Source: Hymenoscyphus infarciens
Taxonomy: Eukaryota > Ascomycota > Leotiomycetes > Helotiales > Helotiaceae
Assembly (NCBI GenBank): GCA_001414345.1
Contig: LLCB01000254.1
Span: 62,001-126,000 of the forward strand
Length of the DNA: 64,000 bases
Direction: 5' to 3'
Shown here: piece after piece, positions 33,190-45,400 of the stretch
Position numbering within the stretch: the stretch's first letter is position 1
How the letters are laid out: every line of letters starts with the position of its first letter
The notes under the pieces: generated by a model
The model's database searches: none
Told to the model about the DNA's origin: nothing
Seen by the model: only the letters and a program-made list of their open reading frames with translations
Position numbers and translations under genes: made by a program

Positions 33190-34943
33190 CCACAGTGGTT
33201 TGGGGAAGTCAGGGATTAGTTCACACGGTCTACTGAACTGAGTAACTTCTCTCATTCTGGGCAGAATGGATGGCTGGCGTACGCTGTACCGATTCCGATC
33301 ATTCTCGCCCCCTTGATCGGAAGACCATATGATGTACTCTGGAAGATTCCCCAACGAAAGGTAAATTATCCCATTTTCATAAATTGGTTGAGGACCATAT
33401 TCTCCTTTTCCAAGCGTTTTCTCTCCTGCACCAGGCCCGGGACTTCTTCGAACGTAAGAAACCGTGGTCGCATCACTTCAATGATCTGGTGCGTCTGATC
33501 CAAGAGAGTTTTCAAGCTTTCCTCGTGGTCTTTGCCAGGAGTAACATGAGCTTTAGAGACTGGCCGACAAGGAGGGTAAATGTGCAATACTGCCACCCAC
33601 TTCCGTTCCTTCCGTTGGTGGAACTGGGTTGAGTGCATTTGATACATATGGGACTCCTTGTTATTTGCTCGGTAGGTCTTTGCAGGGCCTTCCTCCTTCT
33701 CTAAGCCCCAAATTGGAATCAAACCTGCTTGCTTCGCTGCTTGAGTTGCGCCTCCCAAGTCACAAACTGTACTCGTGAGCACATATCTCCCTTTTTGTTG
33801 GGCAAGTACTCACAAACGTCGCCAAACTCCTTGATCTCTTCTTCCCGACATGTCAGCAAAACTTTGGCCCCCATAGGATTCCCGATTGCGTACTGTTTTC
33901 GTACTCGTCCTCCAGCCATACCCTTCGTTTTCCTTCTCTCTCCTTGTACAAATCTTGCGTTTTGCATAGGATTCGAGGAATAGGGCCAATTTCCGTATAT
34001 CGTTTTCGAACTTCCTCAGGCCGTTCCTCTTTTCTCCGCCTTTTTAAATCCAATTTTTGATTGGAATTAAGCTCTGAGAAGCAGCTTCGCCTTTGGTATC
34101 GGACGAAGCCAAACTCGCCTTGATCTGGATCGATCCATTTACCTTCCTTAAGACGCTCAACGAGGGGATCCACCTTTCCCTGAACAAACGTGTTCGTCCA
34201 ATGGCGTCTCGATATCTGCGGAGAGTATCCACCACTACAATCGTTGGACATACGACAGATTTGTCCTCCTTGTTCTGTATCATCTCGACTTCGTAGAAAT
34301 ACTCACATTTTGGTCCGATGAAAATCCCCTTGGAGGTTCCGACCTTTCTCAGCATTTTACCAGAAACGATAGTCCTATCAGTTTGTCGATATGCATCGCT
34401 GACGTGAAGAATTGATTCATCATCGCCGTACTCAACAAACTTTCCTTTGGCAGTTTTGCCCATACATTTGTAGCTTGGTAATTGTTCTCCTAGCACCCTT
34501 ATCTCTGGTACTTGGGGCTCGCTTTTCGAGGTCTTTTTCGGGCGAGATTTCCTTTTGGAGAATTTCGGGCTAGTGGTAGATGAGTTTTTAGATTCATCTT
34601 CCCATTCTGTTCCACTGTGAGTTTGACGCCTGGCTTCTCCACTTGGAATCGTGTTTTTTCGAGTCACTGCCTGGCTTCGGGCAAGGCGTTTTCCCTTTTT
34701 CTGGGGAACCTCCGCTTGTCGGTCGGCATTTGTGTCATCGCTTTTTTCTTGAATCCGTGTTGGGTGTCTGACAGGTTGGGAGGTTTCGGACTTTAGGATT
34801 GGAGACTTCGTTGGCTTAGTTATTGTTAGCCGAGTTCTCGCTGCAGTTGCAGAATTTGGGCTGGTCCCTGTTACCTTGGCTCTCTTCGATGACTTAGTCT
34901 TCGGGATGACTTCAAAGTCCACGGACTCTTCTTCTGCCTTTCA
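33190..34943 (-). pseudogene. decayed BAH/C5-cytosine DNA methyltransferase paralogue
   Basis: The minus strand carries methyltransferase motifs in order. N-terminal basic region and possible BAH: one 292-codon frame, 34922-34044. Motif I is created only by splicing a 47-bp intron (GTGAGT...GCTCACGAGTACAG, 33766-33812), giving FGDVFCDLGGATQAAKQAGL. Motif IV is LHIYPPCRPVS with the catalytic Cys; motif VI region is FEEVPGL. The same frame then meets a TAA at 33366-33368, beyond which FRWGIFQSTSYGLPIKGARM (motif VIII-like) is still readable, followed by a TGA and, in another frame, PDFPKPLWVL. Two more frame changes separate the 292-codon frame from motif I and may be introns or mutations. The G-to-D change in motif I and the stop make activity unlikely. 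Sequence differs enough from the copy at 1-1449 to be an old paralogue. Confidence 0.72.
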
Positions 34944-37900
34944 TTTGGGCATCATGCTTGCACAGAGTGGCAGAGGTGCGTGCTTCTGTGAAATGTAGAA
35001 GACCCTGGGTGGCGGATCGTGTTTGTTTTCCTGGGGTTCTTGTTGGAAATCATCGCAAAAGATTTGGAGAGATGTACGGGTTACAGGGTAAAAAGGTGGC
35101 AGGATTCCAAGACTTTCCATTTTCAGACCAGTATCGACAGGACCCAGCGCAATCAACCTATCATGAGCCGAAAAAATATTGATGACTCCTGGTAGGAAAA
35201 TATTGTTATTGCAAGGTACAGAACACAGTAGGATGGATTAACACCAATGGCTCAAAGGGCTGTAACAAGAAAGAGTATATCAAGGAAAGACGGCGAGTGA
35301 GTAATGATATTCCTGGAGCAGAAGAAGAGATTATAAACTATCCCTTTCGCCATCAGTATGTACACCTTAGACATCGGTCTTGTAGTGACATCAAACACTT
35401 GCCGAGTACGTAACGAAACAAGGATCGAAAACCGCCCACTTGCTATGAGATGTTTACACTGATGGTGGAAGAGATATGAGGGAAAAAATAGGATCTGAGC
35501 TTAAGATTTCTAACAGAGAGAAGAAAGACATTAATTTACTTCAAAATTCAAACCTCGGAACAGCCATTTGAGCCGTGAAGCAATTGTGAAAGGCCAGAAG
35601 ACCAACAAATTGAAACATAGCTCACAGAAAATACTATACTCGCAATAGCGAGAAAACTTCCACACAGACTTCGAAGGACAATAGCTTATTTGTAGCTCTC
35701 AACATCTTTCCTCTCATAAACAAAATATCTAAATATATGTGTATAACCAGACGAAACCACAAGCAAGCAACAAGAGCATTTCTTCCACGCGTTCTCCTAG
35801 TTCGATGGAAACCCCCCGATCTTACCAGGGAAAACTCAATCAATCCTCTACACCTTTTGCAAACTTCAAGATGAGATGGAAGGCTGGTAGACAGGATAGA
35901 ACTCTCAAGAAAAGATAAGACAGAACCGACCCCTAAAACTCAAACGAACAAAGCCAAAAAAGCGAGAAGAGAAGATAGTATCCTCCCAAGCTCTGTTTAG
36001 TGCAAGGAGGTTCATCGAAAATATTTTAAGAATTTGGGACAATTGAGTCAAATGAATAGAGTGACTTAAGATGACCGAGTCATCTGATGTTTCTTTCAAT
36101 TGCCCTAAAGCTTCTGGCACAATATCTCATAGTGAATGCAAATAAAATGATGACCAGATCTCTTATTCACAAAATCAGAGGACACAAGAAGATAGAGAAG
36201 ATATATAACGATTGATGTTGAGAAAACGAGAAGAATTACAGTGTAAGGTAACTTGCAAGCAACCTCAATCGAGGTTCACAAACAGGATGCTTATATTTTT
36301 CTTATCCGCAAAAGGAATTACCGATACACAAGAGCTGATAGGGGGGAATGAACCTTACACCTGCATGCAACCCATCGCGTCTCTAAATCCAGCCACCTCT
36401 CCCGCCAAACCAGAAGTCTCCGAGCGGCGCAATCGAAATCCGCAAACTCCATGAACGGAAACACGAAAGGAACCCAAGAAACTATCATAAGTCCAAGAAC
36501 AATTCCGGAATTTGGGATGTCAGGAGTTGGTGAGAAAGTGTCCGAGTCGGCATGATTGAGATACAGGAACAGTGAGAAAATATTGTTTATAACCATCCAC
36601 TTCGCCTCATTTCACGCTCAACCCACGAGGGTATTTTGAATTGAAGTTTTCACGACACGTATCGTCATGTTTTTTGAAAATATCATCGGAGGGCTTGGTT
36701 CTCTCGGTGCTGTTGACATTGCATTTCTGGTAGTAAGTTAACATCTCAGGGAAATTACTCCACTGACCTTGTCAAAAGCATTATCATGTACGCTTTATCC
36801 TTTTTTTCATTTGGCGGATTGTAAGATGTTTTTTTGGACAGGATATATGGATGATATACCGCAAGGAGTTCAAAAGTTCTTGTTTTGGGAGCTGAACCCC
36901 ATTTTAATGGCATGGTGTTCTTTGTAATTATTTATATTCGAGGGAGCACTATCTTTTTAGATTCTATTGTGCGGACTTTCTGCTTCTCCGGATTTTTGAT
37001 TTCCGCCAGGGGTCGATGTGATGTTCTCTGTTTTCAATTTCCGAGTTGCACATTTCTGTAGTTGGGGTATTGGTAATTTGGGAGTTTTTGGCTTCGTTAC
37101 GTGGGGTGGGGAGGGAGGTAGATTGACACATGGTGAGTGTGGAAGTGTTTTCCTCGGAAATCTCCTTGTTGTTCCACGTTTTTCCTCGGGGTTTCTTTCG
37201 AAATGCTTGGCATGTTTTGCTCTGGTCAATCATTGTTAATCTTGCAAATGGATCAACTCGCGGGTTGGTTGGGGTGTGGTAAAAATGGGGTATATTAAGC
37301 ATATCGTGATTGAAAATAGTTCATTAACATTTAGGTGAGACCTTGTGGACCTTGCAGCTGCAATGGTGATGGATGCCCTCTGGCTCTGGGTTCTGTGAGT
37401 TCCGAGGTTTTGTCAGAAAAGATTTTGAACTCGTCGGTCTCGCCTCTCGAGCTGGACTGGGTGAGGTCCTATCTCTCCTTCGGTCCCACTTCTATCTCGA
37501 TGTCAAACCAAATGGCGACCTCGGCGCTCGTAGCATGGGCAATGAGACTCGAGGTCGATCCAGCCCTTGCCTTCGTGTACAGGAGAAGGAAAAACACTTT
37601 CGGTCGGGTAGGGATGGAAGGCACGAATTGATCACGACGATATTTCCATGGAGTTTATCTCTCTCTTTTTGCTGGTTGGGTAAGAACAGTCGCTTTAATG
37701 AGAGGCGGCCTCAGTTTGCGCAAGAGCTCACCAAGCCGCCATCCGTACTTCTTCTCTATTATATCTTAACTTGTGCATAATTAAAGTGCGAAAACAACTT
37801 CCTTTCCCGTAAGAGCAATCTATCCATTGCAAAACTCATACCTATGGAAAATTAGTTTGAAGTAGTGTTTGGGCATTTGACAGCCTGGACCTTTCGACAT

Positions 37901-38390
37901 GGTTTTACCATGACGGAGATTGCTGTGTTCTACGGAGAGTTGCTTGGCTAATGGCTAGATGACTTACCACACTGGCTGCTTTGCTTCCAGTGCTAAGTTT
38001 GTTGGTTGGACATAACCTTGGAGTATAATGGCTTCAGAAAAGGTGAATTGATGCAAGCTGGCCTTTGTCAACAAGTTTGACAGTGCTATTCTTATATCCC
38101 ATTCACTTGGCTCTCAGCCCACATCAACTGATGCTGCTTGTCACTTTCATGTCAATTTGCGTTTACAGATCAAAATTGCCTCTTTAGGAAGCAGGCAAGG
38201 CAGGATGGTAGACAAAGCTTTATAGTCAAGCTCTCTGATTTCCCATACGTGCGACTGCGTCATTTTTCATAGTTGCTTCACTGCTGTATCCACATCTTGA
38301 ACACCATCTACGAAACCCCCTATCTAGTTTTACCCCAAACCAAACTCACTTCTTGTGGTATGGTAGTAGTTCTCATATCCTCACTTTTCT
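34944..38390. other. gene-free stretch, normal GC
   Basis: No supported gene over ~3.4 kb. Frames of 130-140 codons at 37335-37780 (+) lack any recognisable domain. Unlike the other gene-poor areas, the composition is not saturated with A+T, so it is not an obvious RIP target. Confidence 0.5.
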
Positions 38391-38415
38391 AAAAAAAAAA
38401 AAAAAAAAAAAAAAA
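38391..38415 (+). repeat. poly(A) tract, 25 bases
   Basis: An uninterrupted run of 25 A. It could be the tail of an old retroposed sequence, but no target-site duplication or upstream coding remnant was recognised, so slippage is as likely. Confidence 0.9.
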
Positions 38416-40805
38416 GGTGTCCATCAGTTCGTTTTATAATATGTCTCTTCTGAGACAGCGATATGTAGTTAACTGCTCATTCTGAAGCATTTCTATTGTA
38501 CAAAGTGTGTTGGTCACCGCTAACTTTCATCCGCTAAACTCCCTTGAATCTGCCCACACTGAACTTGCAGCTCAGAGCAACGTTTCTTTACTACTTAGAA
38601 TCAGACATCACCCAAAAAAGGCATCATTCAAAAACACTCAGACCGCTTCACCTGTCAGGAAGACAAAAGAAGGACAAAGTTCCTTTTTCATATGGCCAGC
38701 ATACCGCAGTTCAAATTAAGGGCGGTTGCGGCTTGGGCCGTGTTTACGTTATTTGAGTTATAGATTACCATAACTGGGCCCCCCAGCTACATAGGCTTTT
38801 TCTCAAGAAATAAACGTAGCTTAGGACTGGGATCGCGATCTATTGCCTTAAGCAAGTTCTTTTGCAATGACGGCATACATGTATGGTCGAGATATTGAAG
38901 GAGTCTGAACTTTGAGCCACCGTCCTTGTGACATGTTTATGAAAAAAAAATGAAAAGCCAAAGCATGAAGTGAAATCCAGCTCGTCTCCCCTCAAATCAT
39001 GCATTCCTTCTAGTAGCAAAAGAGGCTGCATCCAGTAAATGCATGTTTAAACAATCATAAGATGAAAAAGAAAATAATAAGACGAAGGTCTACATAGCAT
39101 CAAACTGATGACTAGCAATAGCAAAGAGTATTCTTAACAATACGTATAATATGTAACCTCAAACCAAAAGTAAATGACTCATTAGGTTACTCTCGAGGTA
39201 AACATGAATCCACACTTCATGTCTCAAGGGAAAGTCCTCCATAAATTCAGGTGGAAGATTGCTCGATGGCTGTTATGCAAGGCGTGTGTTTCGATTTCGT
39301 AAAATATTAGAGAAACTCTCGTGGCTTCTGGGGTCTCTTGCTTCTAGAATAGAAAGCGAAGGCTTTTAATTCCTCTCTCGTTTTTAGCGAATTACCATTA
39401 AACTTTGTTATCTCATTTTCCAGCAATTGTTGCCTTCGTTTTTCGGAAGTTCCCTTCAATTACACCCTTCTAACCTGGAAAGATTTTTCTAATCAGCCTC
39501 CTTCTACAATTCCTCCTAGGTTCTGTTGTTCTTCTGAGAGCAATGAGAAGCGTGTCGTGGAAGTCTGGTCTTATATCACGTGGTACTAGAATTTAGCGAA
39601 TCCCCCCTTTCTCCACAACCCCAATTTTCAACATAATTACAGCAGTGGGGGGGTATCATAAAAGAGGGCTTGTAACACTTCACATCATTTACAATCACGT
39701 CAAGGCAGAGGAAAGCAAGCATTGGGGTTTTGAATTGATTTGTATTATTCTACCCCCGATGTGCCCATTTAGGTAACGGAACAAGGGAAACCACGAGGGC
39801 GAAACCTGAACCCACATCTCACCGAACTATTGAAGTTGTGTTGTCATATGAGGCGTATTGTCGTTTGGGTGGTGTTATTGTTTGAGACGTATTATCGTTT
39901 GGTGATTAATGTCCGTGTTATAGTCGTCGTATTGGCGCCGTTGGCGTTATCTCTGTGTGCGAAAAGGATAGGTTGAATTCGGGTTGTCGGGGATTGAGCG
40001 GTGTTTTCGTTTTGGTTGTTGGTAGTTGGTAATTGTTTTTTGCACGACTCAGCATCGCTGTCAGGTGGTAGGTTGTGAGGGGTGGTATTAAGTGATATAA
40101 CAGTAGAAGGGACCAGTATTTTTGGGATGGTGCTTGAAGTAGCTGTTGTGGAAGATGCTGATGCTTGGGTATTCGTCTTTGGTGGTAGTGACAATGGAGA
40201 GGTGCTGAAGTGCTAAAGTGTTGAGGTATCGAGGTGCTAAGATGCTGTTGTTTGGAGGTGCCATAAAAGTTGGCATCTATGAGGATCATGGCCTACTTAG
40301 TATAACGAGGAAGCATGCTGAAAACGCTTTTGTTGATATAGTTGCTTATGGTGTTGTTCCTTGCTGGTGACTGTGATTTCGAATTTTTCGTGTTTGGTGG
40401 AGATGTTGCTGTGAAGCTGGTCGGTGCGTGGTGCGTTTCCTCTGGTGTTGCTCTAGAAGATGTTAACTAGGATCCTCAGTTTGGTGATGAGAAACTAGGT
40501 GGAAGAATAGGCGAGACAACAGAGTGTAAGTGAAAATATTCTCCAGGAACCTCTCGATGACACTAGAGATTGGCTTCTTATTCTTCTGAACTGTTTTGAA
40601 AATTTTTCCAAGACAATTTAGAAAGATGGAGAAAGGGAGTTTCTCATTCCCCTAAGCACCTAGAACAATACCTTCAATTGTCCGACAAGGTTTGGAAGAA
40701 ACAAGAAATAAAGTTTCCCATTCTTCAGAACCCACTCCGAGAATACATTTGGGGTATTGAAGGGAAGGGAAGTATGCATAATAGAGAAAGGAGTTCTTAC
40801 TGTTG
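38416..40805. other. gene-free stretch with short degenerate repeats
   Basis: No supported gene. Short imperfect repeats occur: GTATTRTCGTTTGG twice near 39855-39905, and GAGGTGCTGAAGTGCTAAAG-like units near 40198-40250. Minus-strand Thr/Asn/Gln-rich frames (39892-40289) probably reflect these repeats and are not convincing genes. Confidence 0.45.
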
Positions 40806-41155
40806 CGAAAGTATGTGAAAGATGACCACCCTTTTCCTTGCCACTGTGGAACGCCCCAGACACCAGACAATTGAGTTGAATGGACTGGTTTGACTCTGAA
40901 GTGACGAAGGTAACGCGAAGGTTGAGAATAGGGTGAAAGATATGGTCCCCTTGCCTTGCCAATGAAGAGCTCCCCAGACACCAAACATATGATTTGAATG
41001 GACTGGTTTGACTCCTAAGTGACGAAGGTATCGCGAAGGTTGAGAATAGGGTGAAAGATATGGTCCCCTTGCCTTGCCAATGAAGAGCTCCCCAGACACC
41101 AAACATTTGATTTGAATGGACTGGCTCGACTCCCCAATGACGAAGGACAGGCACA
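40806..41155 (-). repeat. tandem repeat, 118-bp unit, about three copies
   Basis: The word CKCCCCAGACACC recurs at 40852, 40970 and 41088, exactly 118 bp apart. Each unit has a conserved core (GAATGGACTGG, GACGAAGG, GTTGAGAATAGGGTGAAAG, CCTTGCCAATGAAGAG). The two right-hand units are nearly identical, the left one more divergent. Since 118 is not a multiple of three, the same peptide appears successively in all three minus-strand frames. That explains the overlapping 110-164-codon frames here and argues against coding. Confidence 0.92.
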
Positions 41156-41316
41156 AGTGTTGGCGATTAGCGTCTTGAGTTTATCTTGTATAGCGTGCTG
41201 ATGCGACTTGGTGTTGTTCTAGAAGGAATTGGCATGATTTCCAATTGTAAGAGAAATCTGGGAGAACTTACGGCTCACAAAGCGGCTTGCGAATTTGATA
41301 GAGGCCCTCCACCTTT

Positions 41317-42477
41317 CTAATTTTGCGTTTGAGCTTGGGCATCATCCCATGCAATAATCAAAGAGAGGTCAATTTGTGGCTCGATATTGTTGTTACTGCT
41401 GTTGTTTAGGGGTGAAGGGTAGGTCGGTGTGAGCTGTTGTGGTAGTTGGACATAGTTATTTCCGATCTGGTTATCTGAAGCAGAAGGGAAGAAGGACTGC
41501 TGTGGTTGTTGGACAAAATTGTTATTGCCGATCTGGTCATATGAAACAGAAGGGAAGAAGGACTGCTGTGGTTGTTGGACAAAATTGTTATTGCCGATCT
41601 GGTTATATGAAGCAGAAGGGAGGAGGGACAGCTGTGGGTGTTGTCGTAGGGAGACGTTGTCTGCCAAGATGCCGATATCGACCGTCAACCAGTCCATTTC
41701 GTTCATTGCCGCAGTAACAAGAAAATCGTTGTTATGGCCGGGCTTATTGAGGTTGAAATCCGTGTTGTTGGTGGGCGGAGGGGGGGAGGTGTCATCCATG
41801 AATAGTCCTGCAGCGTTGGAGATAGTATCCCTAAGCAAAGAACTGTCTTCTTTGGGTTGTGGGCTTATTGGAAGGGAAGAATTTCCTGATTCGAGGCCCT
41901 CAAATTCCAATATAAGTGCAGAAGGTTGTACGGTAGTGTTGTTGACGGTGTTTGACATATCAATGTCTAGGGCAGCTGGAAACTGCGGGACGGAAGCAGG
42001 GACTTGCACTTGTTGGTTGGAGGCTGGAGGAGGATTGGCGAATTGTCCAAGTTGAGCACCATATTGAGCCATAAGTGGTGGCGCATTGAAGTTTGGTACC
42101 TCTTGAAGGTTGTTGGCGACATATCCCCTGCTTCTTCGACATGCTTTTTCTGCTGGTCTACCTGCACATGGTTTTGCCGTTTTCTCGAGAACGATGGTAT
42201 CGGGAATTCGTGGTAGAAGGGTGATGAAAGCGTCGTCCATTTCTACCCCGAGAGGGTCGTTGTTGTCAAAACGGGCTCTGGCCTTGGTAAGAAGATCCAG
42301 GAGATGGTTATATTTGACTTGGAACAGCGGATGCCATTGTTCCATTTCGTTAAAGTAATCCTCGTAGGCAGAGGTGGTCTGCTTTTTATTGTTGCGGCTG
42401 GCCTTGGCAGCCTCCTTGTTCTTTTGACGCTTGAGTAGCGTTGCTTCTGTAATAACAGGGGTTGGTGGGGAAGACAT
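41317..42477 (-). CDS. uncharacterised 386-residue Asn/Gln-rich protein with internal repeats
   Basis: Single-exon frame of 386 codons starting MSSPPTPVITEATLLK. The N-terminus has a basic, possibly helical segment (LLKRQKNKEAAKASRNNKKQ) that resembles a bZIP basic region or NLS but has no leucine zipper after it. A second basic patch is KPCAGRPAEKACRRSRG. The middle is Pro/Gln/Asn-rich and disordered. Near the C-terminus three near-identical 22-residue units (consensus PSASYDQIGNNNFVQQPQQ plus SFF) occur in tandem. It ends with an acidic/hydrophobic segment (IDLSLIIAWDDAQ). The composition suggests a nuclear, possibly transcription-related or aggregation-prone protein, but no family is recognised. 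Length and consistent in-frame repeats support it as a real gene. Confidence 0.6.
   Translation of the reverse strand: MSSPPTPVITEATLLKRQKNKEAAKASRNNKKQTTSAYEDYFNEMEQWHPLFQVKYNHLLDLLTKARARFDNNDPLGVEMDDAFITLLPRIPDTIVLEKTAKPCAGRPAEKACRRSRGYVANNLQEVPNFNAPPLMAQYGAQLGQFANPPPASNQQVQVPASVPQFPAALDIDMSNTVNNTTVQPSALILEFEGLESGNSSLPISPQPKEDSSLLRDTISNAAGLFMDDTSPPPPTNNTDFNLNKPGHNNDFLVTAAMNEMDWLTVDIGILADNVSLRQHPQLSLLPSASYNQIGNNNFVQQPQQSFFPSVSYDQIGNNNFVQQPQQSFFPSASDNQIGNNYVQLPQQLTPTYPSPLNNSSNNNIEPQIDLSLIIAWDDAQAQTQN
41432..41630 (-). repeat. in-frame 66-bp coding repeat, three copies
   Basis: Three consecutive 66-bp units (22 codons each) carry GGACAAAATTGTTATTGCCGATCTGG-type sequence. Two adjacent units are almost identical at DNA level, indicating recent duplication; the third is shorter. 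The unit length, a multiple of three, preserves the reading frame of the host ORF. Confidence 0.85.
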
Positions 42478-45400
42478 CTCGCGCTCGATTTTATCAGGGC
42501 AGTAAGAAAGCTTGAGATGGTGCCGGTGATTAGAAAGAGGGAAAATGGATATAGCTGCGGAGTTTGAAGTAAAATGAAGAAAGGGGTATTGCTCGAAGTG
42601 AAATCTTGTAGAAGCGAAAGTGTTGAAGTGCTGTGGTATCGGTTTGTTGTTGTAACGAGTAAATTTCTACTGGAGAAAAAACAAGAGGAAGTTTGGGGGG
42701 GGATGACTTTCTTTTAAGGCTTCTCAAAATCATTCTAACACACAGTGTAATGATGGTAAGACACATAGATTCGAGAGTTAGCTTGGAAACGAGAGGGATT
42801 TGAAGCTATAATCTTAGCGTTTCAACCAAAGAGGCACAATTTGAGCGTAAGAAGGAGCCGAGACGTGCTCGATCGAGAGGGAATTGAGTCTAATTCAAGG
42901 GAGGTATGTGGGGATCGAGGAATTTCTCAAGGCCTCACAGTCTAGAACTAAAGTTTTGAGTGATTCCGGATCGTCATAAGTCTCACTAGAGTCTTTGGTG
43001 CGGACTATAGGGTAGAGGGGATGATATGTTGAGGTTCACAAGGATACATTCGTGAAATATGTCGCGAGAAACAGTGGCTCCCTCGTTTTCGCGTAAAGTG
43101 GAAATGTTCTAGATTGCTGGGGGTTAATGAGAGCTATTGTTGACGGCGCCATAAGTACACATATATTTGACTAGCGCTTGAGACTAGATTGCTGCAAGTG
43201 GTTGATCTATGAGGAAAAAGTGCTGGCATCGATGAATAATTGTGCAAAGCAACCTGCATCAACCTGCATCATTGATGGGTCGATGACCACCTAAATGGAA
43301 TGGGTGTTATCAACTAAGATACAATATTGTTATGGTAGATAGTTCGAAATAAAAGGCCCCGAAGAGCCTCACATACGCACAGGAAGCAGAATGGGTAGTA
43401 TGAATAATGCGGCTCAACCACGAGTTCCGGACGATGGCACTAATTGTTGAGCTAAAAAGCCGTTTTCTTTCAAGGTTACATCTAGCGGGGGCTCGGCCCA
43501 ACCCTAAGTCAACAACATATTTCTGACGAGAGAAGGCTCGAGAAACGTGAAAAGTGACATGGGAAAGAGCTAGCTAGCTAGCTAGCTAGCAAAAAAGGGT
43601 GAGGTTTAGGTAGGGTAGAGGTTCAGGCAAGTGTCGGGAGAAAAGACCAAGGTCTACTTTTATTAATCCTAGCCTAGCCTACGTTCTCCTTCCTTAGCTA
43701 TTTAAGGATGTGCTGACGAGCATCAAGACCGCTTATCAGAGAAGGCAGTCAGGACTCAACCCAGTTGATTGGGACTACAGGAAAGACGGAGGATGAACTA
43801 CCTTAGTGAGAGGTAGATTGTCTTAGACTTACCTGTAGGTAGCGCGATGGGAGAGGACGATATCGGAGGTGTGGTAAACGAGGCGAGGTGGAAGGAGCGA
43901 CCAGGCTAGAGCCTCCCAAGCACGGGCCCCAGACTCCCTCGATTCCAAACCAAACCTATGGAGTGAGCAAAGAAGCTTCCAGGCTGCTTGGAAAAGATAT
44001 GAACGTCACACGCCAGTCCGCCCAAAAAGACCCGACCCGAGATAATCATCGTATCGTATTATATTATACTAGCGACCAAGCAATACCCATCGCGTTATCA
44101 ACAATAGCTTTATTGACGGTGGCACAACCAGAAGACAGCATTCCTTCGGGTATTCCTCAACAAAGCTTTTCTACTCTTATCTCATGACGAAGCGATACTC
44201 CCACTTGAACACCGCGACGTTCCAGCGACCCTTCTGTGCCGATATCTCAGGCCTTGCACCAGAAATATCCAGCATGTGCGACAGAAGAATGAAGTCTCCT
44301 CGACCATCATCAAGTCGCTCCAAAGGTATGAGATCAAAGGAGTAGAGTTGTCGTCTTCTAACATCAACAGGGCGCGACAAGCGAGGACAACCACAACAGT
44401 ATGCCAGACTTCTGACCTCAATGCCCCTCTTACCGACAACGAGATACGAACGAACGCATGACAACACTCGGTTTTCTACGAGTCAAGAGAAAATACCAAC
44501 GAATGGCAACAAGTGTCGCAACATAACTCCGTCCCAAGAGCCTCCATGGCATATGATCAACTCGATACCACCTTTGTTCATCAATATCAACATGCAATGG
44601 GCAAACGTTCACCTTGTGCCGCAAGACAACAAAGCCTTGGGATAGCAAGGGTGAGACTATTCTGAATGAAGATCACTACTCAACTCTACGAGTCTACGAG
44701 GACCTTGTCAAGCCAACTCCCATCAACGAAAATACTGGCTAAGACCGGCTACCAACAGCATCTTCACTTTGGCGTACCCGTCAAGCGCAGAACCGACGAA
44801 GGAGGATGGCATCCTGTGTTCAATCGGATGACCCCTTGGTACAAATTGCAACCTCAACGAACATGCTGGTATCACTAGGTTTCCAGCCGGAAGAACCAAG
44901 ATGGATACAATCCACACAGTATCATTCCCTCGTCCAGCATGGAGGCAATGATACCGTACGGACGACAGTGAACTGCTGCATCATTCTTTCTCGCGCACTT
45001 GGGTAATGTCCTCCCCCAACCATTTCTTTGCAACACCTAGCTGATGAACAAGAAAGCAGATATCAAAATTGTAAAGCAAGAACCTCGGCGTAAATATCCA
45101 ACGAGACCGGTATCTTCTAGTACAAACTCTGTCACGAAACTTATAATCTTTCGTGCCAAAGTTTGCCTCGCAGAAGGTTCAAAAACTCCAAATAGCGATA
45201 GGACCTTGGCATATTTACAGGCTGGGGTGCGCTTCATTGGGGGCGGTGACCAGAATATCACCTCTCGAAGATAATTTCCACCTCCTCTTTTTCAACGCAC
45301 ACTTTCTTCTCTTTTGCGTCTTATTGACCAATGGCTACAGATTTTGCATGGCCCCCTTCGGTCTTTGGGTGGTTATTCATAGCTCAGATGACCAAAGTAC

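Noticed and set aside
37335..37780. Overlapping 98- and 135-codon plus-strand frames
   Set aside because: Two frames open together in GC-normal DNA with no recognisable domain, start context or introns; insufficient for a gene call.
38391..38415. Poly(A) tract as proof of a retroposon
   Set aside because: No target-site duplication or coding remnant upstream; slippage explains it equally.
40652..41156. Three overlapping minus-strand frames of 110-164 codons with repeated peptides
   Set aside because: They are the same 118-bp tandem repeat read in successive frames; unit length is not a multiple of three.
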